Shown: in pieces, positions 1-9,328 of the stretch
How the letters are laid out: each line of letters starts with the position of its first letter
How positions within the stretch are numbered: the first letter of the stretch is position 1
Source of the DNA: Halohasta litchfieldiae
Lineage (GTDB): Archaea; Halobacteriota; Halobacteria; Halobacteriales; Haloferacaceae
DNA length: 64,000 bases
Direction: 5' to 3'
Assembly: GCF_002788215.1 (NCBI RefSeq)
Contig: NZ_CP024845.1
Coordinates: 2,108,001 to 2,172,000, forward strand
The notes under the pieces: generated by a model
Told to the model about the DNA's origin: nothing
Databases searched by the model: none
The model's input: the letters and a program-made list of their open reading frames with translations, nothing else
Program-made: the position numbers and the translations under genes

Positions 1-2
1 AC

Positions 3-1916
3 CCCGAGACCGCCCTCGAAACGGGTGACGTGCTGACGATTGCGGCGGCTCCCGGCGTCACCGACGGGCGGGCCGCGGCTATCGCTCGCGGCGCGATCCA
101 GCGCCGTCACGACGATCCCGGCGGCTTTCTGGCAACTGATCGCTCCAAGTCACTGTACGACGATGCCCTCTCGCTCCTCCAAGAACGCGCCGTAACCACG
201 TACGCTACAAAACGACTCGAAACGCTGTATCCCAGCCCCCGGCAGTCCCGTATCAACGAGGTCCGCGAGTTGGTCGACCGCGCCCTCTCTCACGAGCCAG
301 ACACAGCTGTCCTCGACGCTCTCGGCGGCGTCGAACCACTCGAATCGCCCTCGGGACTCCGCGTTCGGGACCGCTGTTTGGCGACCGCCGACGCCGAACA
401 GTACGCCAAAGCCAAGAGTAAGATGCCGGAGCTATCGGCCGAAGTCGTCGACGACGCCCGAGACATCGACGAACTGGCCCGCTCGTATGCCACCGTCTTC
501 GTCCTCGACGAGTCGTTCGCCGGGATCGATATCGACGGCGACGTTCGGATTCTGCCCGACGCCCTCGACAAACCCGAGACAGTCGTCCCCGAACGCCTGC
601 TGTCGGTGTTTGCGACGAATCGCGACCGAATCATGGCTGCCGCCGAGGTTCATCGACTGGCCGGACTGGAGCCGCCGTGTGATCTCGACGCACTCGAAGA
701 CGGCCTCTCGCGTGTCGACGACGACGGTACCATCGTCGGTGACGACGAACTTCGGCGGCTCGAAGTCGCTGTCGACGATCTAGATGCGGCGGTCGGCACC
801 GCCGAATCGGTCGCCAACGACTATCTCCGGGATGCGATCAAGGAGCGAAACGTCACCATCGAGGGCCAAGACTTCCTCTCGCTGGTCGAACAGGGCGCGC
901 GCGTCGACTCGCTTCTGGCCCGCGAACTCGACGAGGATTTCGAAACCGCAGTTAAAAAGTCCCGAACTCATCTCACCGAGAGTCTCTCGCTTGCGCCCGA
1001 AGAAGCTGAACTCGCCGACCGAATTTTCGATGGCGATCCGACCTTCCCGATCAATCGACGCGAGGACGCTGTCGGTCGGCTTAAAAATGAACTCACCGCC
1101 GCCCGTGACCGCCGGGCAACCTCGTTAAAAACGGAGTTGGCCGCTGATCTCGCCGACCTTCGAGGGCCGGTCGACCAACTGGTTCGAAACGCCCTCGAAC
1201 TCGACGTGGAACTCGCTATTGCTCGCTTCGGGCGGGATTTCGACTGCGTGATGCCGGCGTTCGACGACCCCGAGACCGGTTTCGAGATCAGGGCTGGTCG
1301 GTCGCCGCTGTTGGATGTCGAGTTCGAAGACGTCGACCCAGTCGACTACGGAGTCGAAGGCGTTACACTCCTCTCTGGTGTCAACTCCGGCGGAAAGACG
1401 TCACTGCTGGATCTCGTTGGGCTGATCGTGATTTTGGCTCACATGGGACTGCCAGTGCCCGCCGAATCGGTCCGGCTCCAGCGGTTTACCGAACTGCACT
1501 ACTACGCCAAATCGCAGGGCACGCTGGATGCGGGGGCCTTCGAGAGCACGCTCAAGGAGTTCGGTGACCTGATTTCGGGGGCCGATGGGCGGCTCGTTCT
1601 GGTCGACGAGTTGGAGTCGATTACCGAACCCGGCGCGAGCGCGAAGATCATTGCTGGGATTTTGGAAGCACTGGACACACAGGGTGCGACCGCCGTCTTC
1701 GTCTCTCACCTTGCCGACGAGATTCGGGAGGCGTCGGCTGTCGATGTCGCGGTCGACGGGATTCAGGCGACTGGACTGGTCGACGGCAAGCTACAGGTCA
1801 ACCGGTCGCCAGTAAAGAATCACCTGGCGCGGTCGACGCCGGAGTTGATTGTCGAGAAGCTCGCGGGGGAGGCGACCGACGCGACGTTTTACGAATCACT
1901 GTTAGAGAAGTTCTAA
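3..1916 (+). CDS. MutS-family ATPase with N-terminal helix-hairpin-helix, 5' end outside window
   Basis: A DNA mismatch-repair type ATPase of the archaeal MutS-related group. The reading frame is open to the window edge, so the GTG at 30 is probably not the true start and the gene is cut at its 5' end. Counting from that GTG, residues 1-22 form a helix-hairpin-helix-like DNA-binding motif (APGVTDGRAAAIARG). The middle is long and helical, like the MutS lever and clamp. The C-terminal ATPase has Walker A GVNSGGKTS near residue 450 and Walker B LVLVDELES near 521, followed by an ABC-type SHLADE switch region. It lacks the N-terminal mismatch-reading domain of canonical MutS, so a role in recombination or branched DNA is as likely as mismatch repair. 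That role is inferred; the ATPase family is clear. Confidence 0.85.
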   Translation, partial: PETALETGDVLTIAAAPGVTDGRAAAIARGAIQRRHDDPGGFLATDRSKSLYDDALSLLQERAVTTYATKRLETLYPSPRQSRINEVRELVDRALSHEPDTAVLDALGGVEPLESPSGLRVRDRCLATADAEQYAKAKSKMPELSAEVVDDARDIDELARSYATVFVLDESFAGIDIDGDVRILPDALDKPETVVPERLLSVFATNRDRIMAAAEVHRLAGLEPPCDLDALEDGLSRVDDDGTIVGDDELRRLEVAVDDLDAAVGTAESVANDYLRDAIKERNVTIEGQDFLSLVEQGARVDSLLARELDEDFETAVKKSRTHLTESLSLAPEEAELADRIFDGDPTFPINRREDAVGRLKNELTAARDRRATSLKTELAADLADLRGPVDQLVRNALELDVELAIARFGRDFDCVMPAFDDPETGFEIRAGRSPLLDVEFEDVDPVDYGVEGVTLLSGVNSGGKTSLLDLVGLIVILAHMGLPVPAESVRLQRFTELHYYAKSQGTLDAGAFESTLKEFGDLISGADGRLVLVDELESITEPGASAKIIAGILEALDTQGATAVFVSHLADEIREASAVDVAVDGIQATGLVDGKLQVNRSPVKNHLARSTPELIVEKLAGEATDATFYESLLEKF

Positions 1917-1945
1917 GCCGCTGACTCCCGTACGGGATGGACAGG

Positions 1946-1953
1946 ATTTTAAG
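1946..1953 (+). promoter_or_regulatory. TATA-like promoter box of the rpl39e operon
   Basis: The box ATTTTAAG lies 26-33 bases upstream of the rpl39e ATG at 1979. This is the spacing expected for a leaderless or nearly leaderless haloarchaeal transcript. It starts the ribosomal protein/eif6/prefoldin/ftsY run. Assigned by position and AT content only. Confidence 0.5.
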
Positions 1954-1978
1954 CGGTGGGGCAGGAGAATATGCTACT

Positions 1979-2131
1979 ATGGGTAAGAAATCGAAAGCAC
2001 AGAAAAAGCGGCTGGCGAAACTCGAAAATCAGAACACGCGTGTCCCAATGTGGGTCATGATGAAGACGGATATGCAGGTCTCACGAAACCCGAAACGACG
2101 CAACTGGCGGCGCAGTAACACTGACGAATAA
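1979..2131 (+). CDS. rpl39e: Large ribosomal subunit protein L39e
   Basis: A 50-residue basic protein starting [14 protein letters not shown] and containing the family's invariant core with the PMWVM and [10 protein letters not shown] segments. L39e is an archaeal/eukaryotic large-subunit protein lining the peptide exit tunnel. The ATG at 1979 gives the normal family length; an in-frame upstream ATG at 1937 would overlap the promoter box and add non-homologous residues. It is first in the order rpl39e-rpl31e-eif6-rpl18a-pfdA-ftsY, a classical archaeal arrangement. Its positive charge stands out in an otherwise acidic proteome but is normal for this family. Confidence 0.97.
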   Translation: MGKKSKAQKKRLAKLENQNTRVPMWVMMKTDMQVSRNPKRRNWRRSNTDE

Positions 2132-2133
2132 CA

Positions 2134-2409
2134 ATGAGTACGAGTGATTTCGAAGAACGCGTCGTAACGATTCCGCTCCGTGACGTCCGCAAGGTCGCCG
2201 TCCAAGAGCGTGCCGACCGAGCGATGAAAATCATCCGCGACCACCTTTCGCAGCACTTCAACGTCGAGGGCGACGAGGTCCGTCTCGACCCCTCGATCAA
2301 CGAGAAGGTCTGGGAAAACGGTCGACAGAACCCGCCGTCGAAGCTCCGTGTGCGCGCAGCTCGCTTCGTCGAAGACGACGAAGCCATCGTCGAAGCCGAA
2401 GTCGCCTAA
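2134..2409 (+). CDS. rpl31e: Large ribosomal subunit protein L31e
   Basis: A 91-residue archaeal/eukaryotic-type ribosomal protein located near the polypeptide exit tunnel. It has the family pattern: an N-terminal strand (RVVTIPLRDVRKV), a helix (RADRAMKIIRDHLSQHF) and a C-terminal PSKLRVRAARF strand. The gene begins two bases after rpl39e stops, so the two are co-transcribed and probably translationally coupled. The acidic tail (EDDEAIVEAEVA) is a halophilic adaptation. Confidence 0.97.
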   Translation: MSTSDFEERVVTIPLRDVRKVAVQERADRAMKIIRDHLSQHFNVEGDEVRLDPSINEKVWENGRQNPPSKLRVRAARFVEDDEAIVEAEVA

Positions 2410-2412
2410 CAC

Positions 2413-3078
2413 GTGCTTCGCACTTCAGTCGCTGGCTCCTCGTACGTCGGTGTTTTCGCCCGCGCAACGCCGGACTGTCTACTGGTCCGCCACGACGTCG
2501 ACGACGAGCTAGCCGAATCGATGGCCGACGAGCTTGGCGTCGCAGCAGTGCCAACTACGGTCGGCGGCTCCGGTACGGTTGGCTCGCTGGCGGTCGGCAA
2601 CGAAAACGGCATGTTGGTCTCGGGTCACATCACTGACCGAGAGACCGAACGCATCGAGTCTGCCGTCGACAAACCGGTCGTCGAACTCCCCGGCAAAATC
2701 AACGCCGCCGGGAACGTCGTCCTCGCGAACGATTACGGTGCGTATGTCCACCCTGATCTCACACGCGAGGCCGTCACAGCGGTCAAGGAGGCACTTGATG
2801 TGCCTGTACTACGCGGCGATCTCGGCGGTGTCGACACGGTCGGCACCGCGGCGGTTGTCAACAACACTGGCGTGCTCTGTCATCCCAAGGCCAGCGAGGA
2901 CGAACTCGAAACGCTGGAGGACCATCTCGACGTGTATGCGGATCTCGGGACGATCAACTACGGAACGCCCCTCCTCGGTTCGGGACTGGTGGCCAACGAC
3001 GAGAGCTATCTCGTCGGCGAGGACACGACCGGGCCGGAGTTGGGTCGGATCGAAGACACGCTCGGCTTCCTCGACTGA
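2413..3078 (+). CDS. eif6: Translation initiation factor aIF-6
   Basis: A 221-residue ribosome anti-association factor that binds the large subunit and prevents joining with the small subunit before initiation. The sequence shows the repeated alpha-beta units of the five-fold pentein structure, each with a G-T-V or N-N-G turn (for example [37 protein letters not shown]). The start is the GTG at 2413, three bases after the rpl31e stop; no in-frame ATG gives the right N-terminus. Its position beside L39e and L31e is conserved across archaea and fits co-regulation with ribosome assembly. Confidence 0.96.
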   Translation: MLRTSVAGSSYVGVFARATPDCLLVRHDVDDELAESMADELGVAAVPTTVGGSGTVGSLAVGNENGMLVSGHITDRETERIESAVDKPVVELPGKINAAGNVVLANDYGAYVHPDLTREAVTAVKEALDVPVLRGDLGGVDTVGTAAVVNNTGVLCHPKASEDELETLEDHLDVYADLGTINYGTPLLGSGLVANDESYLVGEDTTGPELGRIEDTLGFLD

Positions 3079-3228
3079 GTCAGCGTCCGGTCGACGTTCT
3101 TTTGGGCTATTTCCCGCTTCGAGGCTTTCTCTGTGGCCTATGTCCCGTCATTCAGTTATCGCGCGGATGGCTCTCACGCCATCCCTGAGTAGGAAGATAC
3201 TTCCGGGTCGCTACCCGACCCTTTGGGT

Positions 3229-3405
3229 ATGAGTCAGTTCACTATTAGTGGTCAGTTCGACGGCCGAGATGGCCCGAGATCTTTCTCAAAGGATATCGAA
3301 GCGGTCAACGAGAACGTCGCACGCGAGCACATTCTCTCCCAGTTCGGGAGCGAGCACGGTCTCAAACGCACACAGGTCACGATTGAGGAGGTTGTCGCAG
3401 CATGA
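3229..3405 (+). CDS. rpl18a: Large ribosomal subunit protein L18Ae (LX)
   Basis: A 58-residue archaeal ribosomal protein of the L18ae/LX family, with the core ISGQFDGRDG near the N-terminus and a VARE-ILSQFGSEHGLKR segment. The ATG at 3229 is preferred over the TTG at 3223 because the family starts directly with the MSxFxxxG strand. About 150 bases separate it from eif6, so it may have its own promoter. Its last four bases overlap the start of the prefoldin gene (ATGA), showing coupling to pfdA. Confidence 0.93.
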   Translation: MSQFTISGQFDGRDGPRSFSKDIEAVNENVAREHILSQFGSEHGLKRTQVTIEEVVAA

Positions 3406-3884
3406 TGGGCGGCGGCGCAAGCAGTGGCGGCGGCGGCCAGCAGCTCCAGCAGCTCCAACAGCAGCTCGAAGCACTCGATGCAGAGATCGCCGAACTCAAC
3501 GAAGAGATCGACGAGCTCACCACCGAACGCGGAGAGATCGACGAGGCAGTCGAAGCCCTCGAAACCCTCGACAGTGGCTCGATGGTGCAGGTGCCGCTCG
3601 GCGGCGACGCCTACCTGCGCGCAGAGGTCCAAGACATCGACGAGGTCATCGTGAGCCTCGGCGGCGGCTACGCGGCCGAGCAGGACCAGGACACCGCAAT
3701 CGACTCGCTCCGACTCAAACAGGATGCCCTCGACGACCAGATCGACGACGTCGAAAGCGAGATCGACGATCTCGAAGAGGAAAGCGGTGAACTCGAAGAG
3801 CAGGCCCAGGCAATCCAGCAGCGCATGCAGCAACAGCAGATGCAGCAGATGCAGGCGATGCAGGGCGAAGAAGACGGCGAATAA
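3402..3884 (+). CDS. pfdA: Prefoldin subunit alpha
   Basis: A 160-residue prefoldin alpha subunit, a cytosolic chaperone that hands unfolded polypeptides to the thermosome. Two long coiled-coil helices (roughly residues 12-55 and 105-150) flank the beta-hairpin segment with the MVQVPLGGDAYLRAEV and VIVSLGGGYAAE motifs typical of the alpha subunit. The start overlaps the rpl18a stop. The N-terminal Gly/Ser/Gln stretch and the C-terminal Met/Gln-rich tail (repeated QQQMQQMQ) are low-complexity extensions common in haloarchaea. Confidence 0.95.
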   Translation: MMGGGASSGGGGQQLQQLQQQLEALDAEIAELNEEIDELTTERGEIDEAVEALETLDSGSMVQVPLGGDAYLRAEVQDIDEVIVSLGGGYAAEQDQDTAIDSLRLKQDALDDQIDDVESEIDDLEEESGELEEQAQAIQQRMQQQQMQQMQAMQGEEDGE

Positions 3885-3916
3885 CGCGCCGACCGACCTA
3901 GAAATTCTTTCCAGCC

Positions 3917-5134
3917 GTGTTCGATGGACTCAAAGACAAACTGAGCAAGTTCCGGAACGACGTCGAAGAAACCGCCGAGGAGAAGGCCGAGGCGGAAGAC
4001 GTTGAAGAGACCGACAGCGAGGCCGCTGCCTCGGACAGCGAGGCCGCTGCCTCGAACGCCGAGTCGGCCTCCCCCGACACTCAGTCGACACCGGAGCAGG
4101 AATCGCCCACAGACACATCGTCAACCGACGGTACAGCCACCGCGGAGACGACAGAACAGGTCGACACCACCGACTCCGGAGCTTCCGACAGTACCGAGTC
4201 GACTGAGACTGCTGAGGAGACCGACGACGAAGACGAATCGTCAGGTCCCGGCAGACTCAAGCGCGCGGCGGCGTTCGCGACAGGGAAGATCATCATCGAG
4301 GAAGAAGACCTCGAAGATCCGCTCTGGGAACTCGAGATGGCACTCCTCGAAAGCGACGTCGAAATGAGTGTCGCCGAGGAGATCCTCGAAACCGTCCGCG
4401 AGAAGATGATCGGCGAGACCCGCAAACAGGTCGACACGACCGCCGAACTCGTCGAACTCGCACTTCATGACGCCTTGGTCGACGTGATCAGCGTCGGGCA
4501 GTTCGACTTCGAAAAGCGGCTCGCCGAGGCCGACAAACCCGTTACCATCGTCTTCACCGGTGTCAACGGTGTCGGCAAGACAACGTCGATTGCCAAACTC
4601 TCGGAGTATCTTGCCGACCGGGGCTATTCGTCCGTTTTGGCCAACGGTGACACCTACCGCGCCGGGGCGAACGAACAGCTCCAGAAACACGCCGACAATC
4701 TCGACCGCAAGCTCATCTCCCACGAACAGGGTGGTGACCCCGCGGCCGTCATTTACGACGGCGTCGAGTACGCCGAGGCCCACGATATCGATGTCGTGCT
4801 CGGTGATACCGCGGGTCGACTCCACACCAGCGACGACCTGATGTCGCAGTTGGCCAAGATCCACCGCGTCGTCGATCCCGATCTGACGCTGTTCGTCGAC
4901 GAGGCGGTCGCCGGACAGGACGCCGTGATGCGCGCCCAGGAGTTCGACGACGCCGCGACGGTTGACGGCACGGTGCTGACGAAGGCCGATGCCGACTCCT
5001 CAGGTGGGGCGGCGATCTCGATCTCGTATGTGACCGGCAAGCCGATCTTGTTCCTCGGCACCGGTCAGGGGTATGACGACATCGAACCCTTCGTGCCCGA
5101 GGAGCTCGTCGACCAGCTGCTCGGCGAGGAGTAA
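3917..5134 (+). CDS. ftsY: Signal recognition particle receptor FtsY
   Basis: A 405-residue SRP receptor GTPase that docks SRP-ribosome complexes at the membrane. Residues 1-110 form a long, highly acidic, Ala/Ser/Thr/Glu-rich region; the NG domain follows. G1 is GVNGVGKTTSIAKL near residue 216, with downstream DTYRAGANEQL, GDTAGRLHTS and TKADADSSGGA motifs. The GTG at 3917 is the first suitable start, 33 bases after pfdA. The acidic region contains a perfect 21-base tandem duplication (4013-4033 and 4034-4054) encoding DSEAAAS twice. It closes the rpl39e-to-ftsY run, and its partner SRP54 lies only 2.8 kb further on. Confidence 0.96.
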   Translation: MFDGLKDKLSKFRNDVEETAEEKAEAEDVEETDSEAAASDSEAAASNAESASPDTQSTPEQESPTDTSSTDGTATAETTEQVDTTDSGASDSTESTETAEETDDEDESSGPGRLKRAAAFATGKIIIEEEDLEDPLWELEMALLESDVEMSVAEEILETVREKMIGETRKQVDTTAELVELALHDALVDVISVGQFDFEKRLAEADKPVTIVFTGVNGVGKTTSIAKLSEYLADRGYSSVLANGDTYRAGANEQLQKHADNLDRKLISHEQGGDPAAVIYDGVEYAEAHDIDVVLGDTAGRLHTSDDLMSQLAKIHRVVDPDLTLFVDEAVAGQDAVMRAQEFDDAATVDGTVLTKADADSSGGAAISISYVTGKPILFLGTGQGYDDIEPFVPEELVDQLLGEE

Positions 5135-5202
5135 CTCGCGGGACGGTACGACGCCCGCGAAATCGACCGGCTCTTATCGGGCTCGCGTTCGATGCTGTCG
5201 TA

Positions 5203-5280
5203 ATGAGTAGCGACTCGGAGTTCGAGATGTTACCGCCAACAGCAGACACCTCCATGCCGACCAGTTGGTTAAGTAGATAG
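5203..5280 (+). CDS. Possible 25-residue leader ORF or gene remnant
   Basis: A short ORF (MSSDSEFEMLPPTADTS...) between ftsY and the DICT-domain gene. The start looks like a genuine haloarchaeal N-terminus (ATGAGTAGCGACTCGGAG), but the frame closes after 25 residues with no family resemblance. It may be a leader peptide or the stump of a deleted gene. Listed because it is the only coding-like signal in the 180-base gap. Confidence 0.2.
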   Translation: MSSDSEFEMLPPTADTSMPTSWLSR

Positions 5281-5315
5281 AATGAGTTGCGTGTCGGTAA
5301 TGGGGACGGGTACTG

Positions 5316-6086
5316 GTGGACGAGTTAGCTGACGTGATCGAGGAGGTCGACGGCTCCGAGAAGACGTTATTACTAATGAACCTGACTGATACAGCAGCCA
5401 AGCCACAGATTTCGTTGTTAGACCGTGTCTTCGATGCAGAGTCAGTCACCGTCGCTGAACGACAGCTTCCGGATGGAGAGGACAATCTCGTCTGTCTCGT
5501 CGACGATGGGGAGGTCGTTGCCACATCGTCGTGGGCAGAACTCAAACGTGCGTTTCTGTTGATCAACACCGACCGATATAAAACGGGGACCAAGCAGATC
5601 GAGACCGGCTCGTTCCCGGATGTGTTGACCGGACTCAACGACATTGAATTCACGGTCCGCGGCTATCCGGACTCCAACAAGGAGAAACTGCTGTTGGTCG
5701 TTATCTCTCGGTTCATCGAGTTTCAGGCACTCTCGGAGGGTGCTGGGGAGTTCGATGCCTCCTTTCAACTGTTGTCCCGTCTCGACGACGAGTATGGAAC
5801 CAAGCGCGTCTATGAGTGGCTGGCCGACTCCGACGTTGAGACCCACGTGTACGGACTCCGGGACGATCCGACTGTCGTCGACACACTCGGCGTCACTGTC
5901 CATGCCAATGATTCGGCGGAGCTTCGTCGACTCTGGTTTGTGGTGTTTGTCCCACCTGCCGACTCACCAGCGGATCATATCGCACTTGTCGCCGAGGAAA
6001 CGGGGCCGAACGTGTGGCGGGGGCTCTGGACGTACGATCCTGACCGCGTCCGGCGTATTCAAACCTACGTGCGAGAACAATTCTGA
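5316..6086 (+). CDS. DICT sensory domain protein
   Basis: A 256-residue soluble protein resembling haloarchaeal DICT-domain proteins, a sensory module often linked to diguanylate-cyclase, two-component and light-response pathways. Visible features are a C-terminal segment with LVAEETGPNVWRGLWTYDPDRV, typical of the family end, and a central helix-rich region (VISRFIEFQALSEGAGEF). The start is the GTG at 5316. It is convergent with the response-regulator/histidine-kinase pair, so it may belong to the same signalling neighbourhood; this link is inference. The family is recognised by overall pattern rather than a catalytic motif. Confidence 0.65.
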   Translation: MDELADVIEEVDGSEKTLLLMNLTDTAAKPQISLLDRVFDAESVTVAERQLPDGEDNLVCLVDDGEVVATSSWAELKRAFLLINTDRYKTGTKQIETGSFPDVLTGLNDIEFTVRGYPDSNKEKLLLVVISRFIEFQALSEGAGEFDASFQLLSRLDDEYGTKRVYEWLADSDVETHVYGLRDDPTVVDTLGVTVHANDSAELRRLWFVVFVPPADSPADHIALVAEETGPNVWRGLWTYDPDRVRRIQTYVREQF

Positions 6087-6098
6087 GCGGGTTCGTCG

Positions 6099-6668
6099 TT
6101 AGTGGAGTCGACGGAACGCGTCGCTGAGTTTACTGTCGGAAAACCCTTCGGCCGTCTCGGCGATTTCGGTTTCCATCTCCTCCATCCGTGCTTCGAGATC
6201 GGCAAACCGGTCCTTGTTTGCCAGTTTTCTCGATGAAAACTGGGAGGTGAGCACTTCGTATTTCTCGGAGAGCTGGTTGTACTCCGCGATGAGGTCCTCG
6301 TAGTAGTCGATCTGGAACGCCCGGTTGACGGCGTCCAACAGCTCGTCTTCGGAAACTGGCTTGGTGAGATAGCCGTCACAGGGCATATCGATGATGTCGA
6401 TGTCGGGGTCGACTGCGGTCACCATAATAACCTGAAAATCCATCTCCCACTGGTCGATGTGGTCGATGACGACATCGCCCGACATCCCCGGCATCCGGCG
6501 GTCGACCAACACGAGGTCGACTTCACGCTGATCGAGTTCCATCAGCGCTGCCCCGCCGCTCAGCTCGACGATGGTCTCGTAGTCATCTTGTAAATACAGC
6601 TCGTAGGACTCGGCGACCATCTCCTCGTCGTCGACGATGAGGACGGTCTTCTCGCTCGTATCAATCAT
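6099..6668 (-). CDS. Response regulator with receiver and HalX domains
   Basis: A 189-residue two-component response regulator. The receiver (about residues 8-120) has the acidic pair in VLIVDDEE, the phospho-accepting aspartate in VLVDRRMPGMSG and the conserved Lys in GYLTKPVSED. The C-terminal 65 residues are helical and coiled-coil-like (YYEDLIAEYNQLSEKYEVL...), matching the haloarchaeal HalX domain. No DNA-binding domain is seen. It lies 37 bases downstream of a histidine kinase on the same strand, so the two form a likely kinase-regulator operon. The output is probably protein-protein interaction. Confidence 0.9.
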   Translation of the reverse strand: MIDTSEKTVLIVDDEEMVAESYELYLQDDYETIVELSGGAALMELDQREVDLVLVDRRMPGMSGDVVIDHIDQWEMDFQVIMVTAVDPDIDIIDMPCDGYLTKPVSEDELLDAVNRAFQIDYYEDLIAEYNQLSEKYEVLTSQFSSRKLANKDRFADLEARMEEMETEIAETAEGFSDSKLSDAFRRLH

Positions 6669-6705
6669 AACTACTACTGTTCACCGCCAGTAAAAATACT
6701 TTTGT

Positions 6706-7731
6706 TTAAATCATATTTAGTTGGTATATCTCGAACCGTGCCCCACCGCGGGCACTCTCAGTGACGGTTATTTCCCAGCCGAAGGTGTCGACGATTTCGG
6801 AGACGATAGCCAATCCGAGACCAGTGCCGTTCTCTGAGTTGGTGTAGCCGTACTCGAAGACGGTTTCGCGGCGATCAGGCTCGATACCGGGACCATCGTC
6901 GTCGATGTAGAGACCAATCGACTCGGTCGACGAGGTAGACCCATCGGCTGGTTCGATCACGCCGACCCGAACGGTGATCGCCTCGCCACCATGCTCGACG
7001 GCATTGCGAAAGAGGTTCTCGAACAGCTGTTGGAGCCGAGATCGTTCGGCTTCGATGCTCGGGAGTTCGGTGTCGACGTCCAGTGTTGCGGCCGTGTCGT
7101 CAGGCCATGCCGCCTCGATAACCGCCGACAGGTCGACTGGCTCCATGTCGATTGTGTTTCCCTCAGTGTCCATGAGGCCGAGGAGGTTGTCGATGAGCTC
7201 GTCCATCCGGTCAAGTGTCTCGCTGACTTCGTCGAGATAGCGACTCTCACACTGTGTTTTGGCGAGGTCGATCCCGGAGGTGGCCTTCTGAATGGGGCTA
7301 CGGAGTTCGTGGGACACGAGACTCGAAAACTCTTCGATCCGCGCCTTGGCCTCGTCATGGCTGGTCTCGGCTGGATGTTCAACACCCACGATCTCGGCTG
7401 CGATAGCCGCCGCTCCGTTTTCCAGCGTCGTCGGATCGAGATACGTCTTGGCTCCTGCTCTGAGTGCCCGCGTCGCCAGACTACTACTGCCGTCAGTCGG
7501 CGCGACGATGACCGGCATCTCGGGAGCAACTGTGTCGAGAAGCTCAAAACAGTCCTGTGCGGGTGGATTATGATCGGTAACCACACAGTTTGGCTCCGTC
7601 TCGTCGACGAGATATTCCACACCTGCTGTCGTCGTCTCTTTTATAATGAGCCGATGGTTGCCCAAGGCGGACTCGATCTGAGAACCCATCTCCGTCTGCC
7701 CAATAAACAGAGACAGATCTCGACTTTCCAT
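6706..7731 (-). CDS. Histidine kinase with degenerate receiver-like sensor domain
   Basis: A 341-residue sensor kinase. Residues 1-120 resemble a response-regulator receiver fold (start MESRDLSLFIGQTEMG, central CVVTDHN, then TYLDPTT) but lack the full acidic pair, so this is probably a pseudo-receiver sensor. The HisKA box SHELRSPIQKA gives the phospho-accepting His. The ATPase domain has N box NLFRNAVEHGG, G1 DDGPGI and G2 GTGLGLAI. The ATG at 7731 is chosen because the longer frame to 7890 runs through the AT-rich divergent promoter shared with SRP54. No membrane segment is seen, so it is cytosolic. Confidence 0.9.
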   Translation of the reverse strand: MESRDLSLFIGQTEMGSQIESALGNHRLIIKETTTAGVEYLVDETEPNCVVTDHNPPAQDCFELLDTVAPEMPVIVAPTDGSSSLATRALRAGAKTYLDPTTLENGAAAIAAEIVGVEHPAETSHDEAKARIEEFSSLVSHELRSPIQKATSGIDLAKTQCESRYLDEVSETLDRMDELIDNLLGLMDTEGNTIDMEPVDLSAVIEAAWPDDTAATLDVDTELPSIEAERSRLQQLFENLFRNAVEHGGEAITVRVGVIEPADGSTSSTESIGLYIDDDGPGIEPDRRETVFEYGYTNSENGTGLGLAIVSEIVDTFGWEITVTESARGGARFEIYQLNMI

Positions 7732-7890
7732 TGTCAGTACTGATAAGACCGGGAATAGTAATACCTCCGATAATTTAAGAATATATGACATATATTTGCC
7801 GGGGCGGCTGCCGTGGAAGTATATCCGAACCGGTTGTGCCACGCGGCGGACGAACAATGCTTTACCGGTTGGGGTTCCTACATCCGTCAA

Positions 7891-9294
7891 ATGGTACTCG
7901 ATGATCTCGGGAGTTCCCTTCGGGGAACACTCGACGACCTCCGCGGCAAGTCACGTCTCGACGAAGACGACGTCCAGGCGGTCGTCAAGCAGATCCAGCG
8001 GTCGCTGCTGCAGGCCGACGTCGACGTCGACCTCGTGATGGCGCTGTCGGACAGCATCAAAACGCGTGCTCTCAACGAGGAGCCACCGGGTGGCACAAGC
8101 GCCCGCGACCACGTCCTCAAAATCGTCTACGAGGAGCTCGTCGAACTCGTCGGCGACTCCACTGAACTCCCACTCGAATCACAGACGATCATGCTCGCCG
8201 GGCTTCAGGGGTCGGGGAAAACGACCACCGCCGCCAAGATGGCGTGGTGGTTCTCGAAGAAGGGACTCCGTCCCGCGGTCATCCAGACTGACACCTTCCG
8301 TCCCGGCGCGTACGATCAGGCCAAACAGATGTGTGAGAACGCCGAGGTCGACTTTTACGGCGATCCCGACGAGTCAGACCCCGTCAAGATCGCCCGCGAG
8401 GGGATGGAAGCCACCAGCGACGCCGAGGTTCACATCGTCGACACGGCGGGTCGACACGCACTCGAAGACGACCTGATCGACGAAATCGAGGAGATTGAGT
8501 CGACGGCCGACCCTGATCGAAGCCTACTGGTGCTCGATGCCGCAATCGGCCAAGGGGCCAAAGAGCAGGCCCAGCGGTTCGAGGAGGCTGTCGGCGTCGA
8601 AGGCGTCGTCATCACGAAACTCGACGGGACGGCGAAAGGTGGCGGTGCACTGACCGCAGTCAACGAAACGGACTCCTCGATTGCGTTCCTCGGGACCGGT
8701 GAAACGGTGCAGGATATCGAGCGCTTCGAGCCCAACAGCTTCATCTCCCGGCTGCTTGGCATGGGCGACCTCAAACAGCTCGCCGAGCGCGTCGAGCGGG
8801 CGATGGAGGAGACTCAGGCCGAAGACGACGACTGGGACCCCGAACAGATGCTTGAGGGGGAGTTCACCCTCAACGATATGCAGAAACAGATGGACGCGAT
8901 GAACAAGATGGGCCCGCTCGATCAGGTGATGGACATGATTCCGGGGATGGGCGGCGGGATGATGGATCAGCTCCCCGACGATGCGATGGATGTCACCCAA
9001 AACCGGATGCGGAAGTTCGATATCATCATGGAATCGATGACCGACGCCGAACTCGAAGAGCCCCGCGCAATCGGTGCCTCGCAGGTCGAACGGATCGCCC
9101 GCGGCTCGGGGACCGACGAGGAGTCGGTCCAGGAACTCCTCGAACAGCACAAGATGATGCGCCAGACCATCCAGCAGTTCCAGGGGATGGGCGACGGCGA
9201 CATGCAGCGGATGATGAAAAAGATGCAGCAGGGCGACGGCGGCGGCGGTGGCGGCGGTCTCGGTGGCCTTGGCGGTCCCGGCGGCTCGCTGTAA
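7891..9294 (+). CDS. ffh: Signal recognition particle protein SRP54
   Basis: A 467-residue SRP GTPase that binds 7S RNA and signal sequences. The order is N domain ([16 protein letters not shown]), GTPase with [16 protein letters not shown] near residue 105, [16 protein letters not shown] and [12 protein letters not shown], then a methionine-rich M domain from about residue 325 with [11 protein letters not shown]. The C-terminus is Gly-rich. The ATG at 7891 matches the family start; upstream in-frame codons to 7813 lie in the promoter. A TATA-like stretch (GCTTTACC) sits about 28 bases upstream. Clustering with ftsY within 5 kb ties both SRP pathway GTPases to one neighbourhood. Confidence 0.97.
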   Translation: MVLDDLGSSLRGTLDDLRGKSRLDEDDVQAVVKQIQRSLLQADVDVDLVMALSDSIKTRALNEEPPGGTSARDHVLKIVYEELVELVGDSTELPLESQTIMLAGLQGSGKTTTAAKMAWWFSKKGLRPAVIQTDTFRPGAYDQAKQMCENAEVDFYGDPDESDPVKIAREGMEATSDAEVHIVDTAGRHALEDDLIDEIEEIESTADPDRSLLVLDAAIGQGAKEQAQRFEEAVGVEGVVITKLDGTAKGGGALTAVNETDSSIAFLGTGETVQDIERFEPNSFISRLLGMGDLKQLAERVERAMEETQAEDDDWDPEQMLEGEFTLNDMQKQMDAMNKMGPLDQVMDMIPGMGGGMMDQLPDDAMDVTQNRMRKFDIIMESMTDAELEEPRAIGASQVERIARGSGTDEESVQELLEQHKMMRQTIQQFQGMGDGDMQRMMKKMQQGDGGGGGGGLGGLGGPGGSL

Positions 9295-9328
9295 CGATAG
9301 ACGCTCTTTACAGCACGGTAGCCGGTTC

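Noticed and set aside
7813-7890. 26-residue N-terminal extension of SRP54
   Set aside because: The family N domain begins at [11 protein letters not shown], and the upstream bases hold the promoter shared with the histidine kinase.
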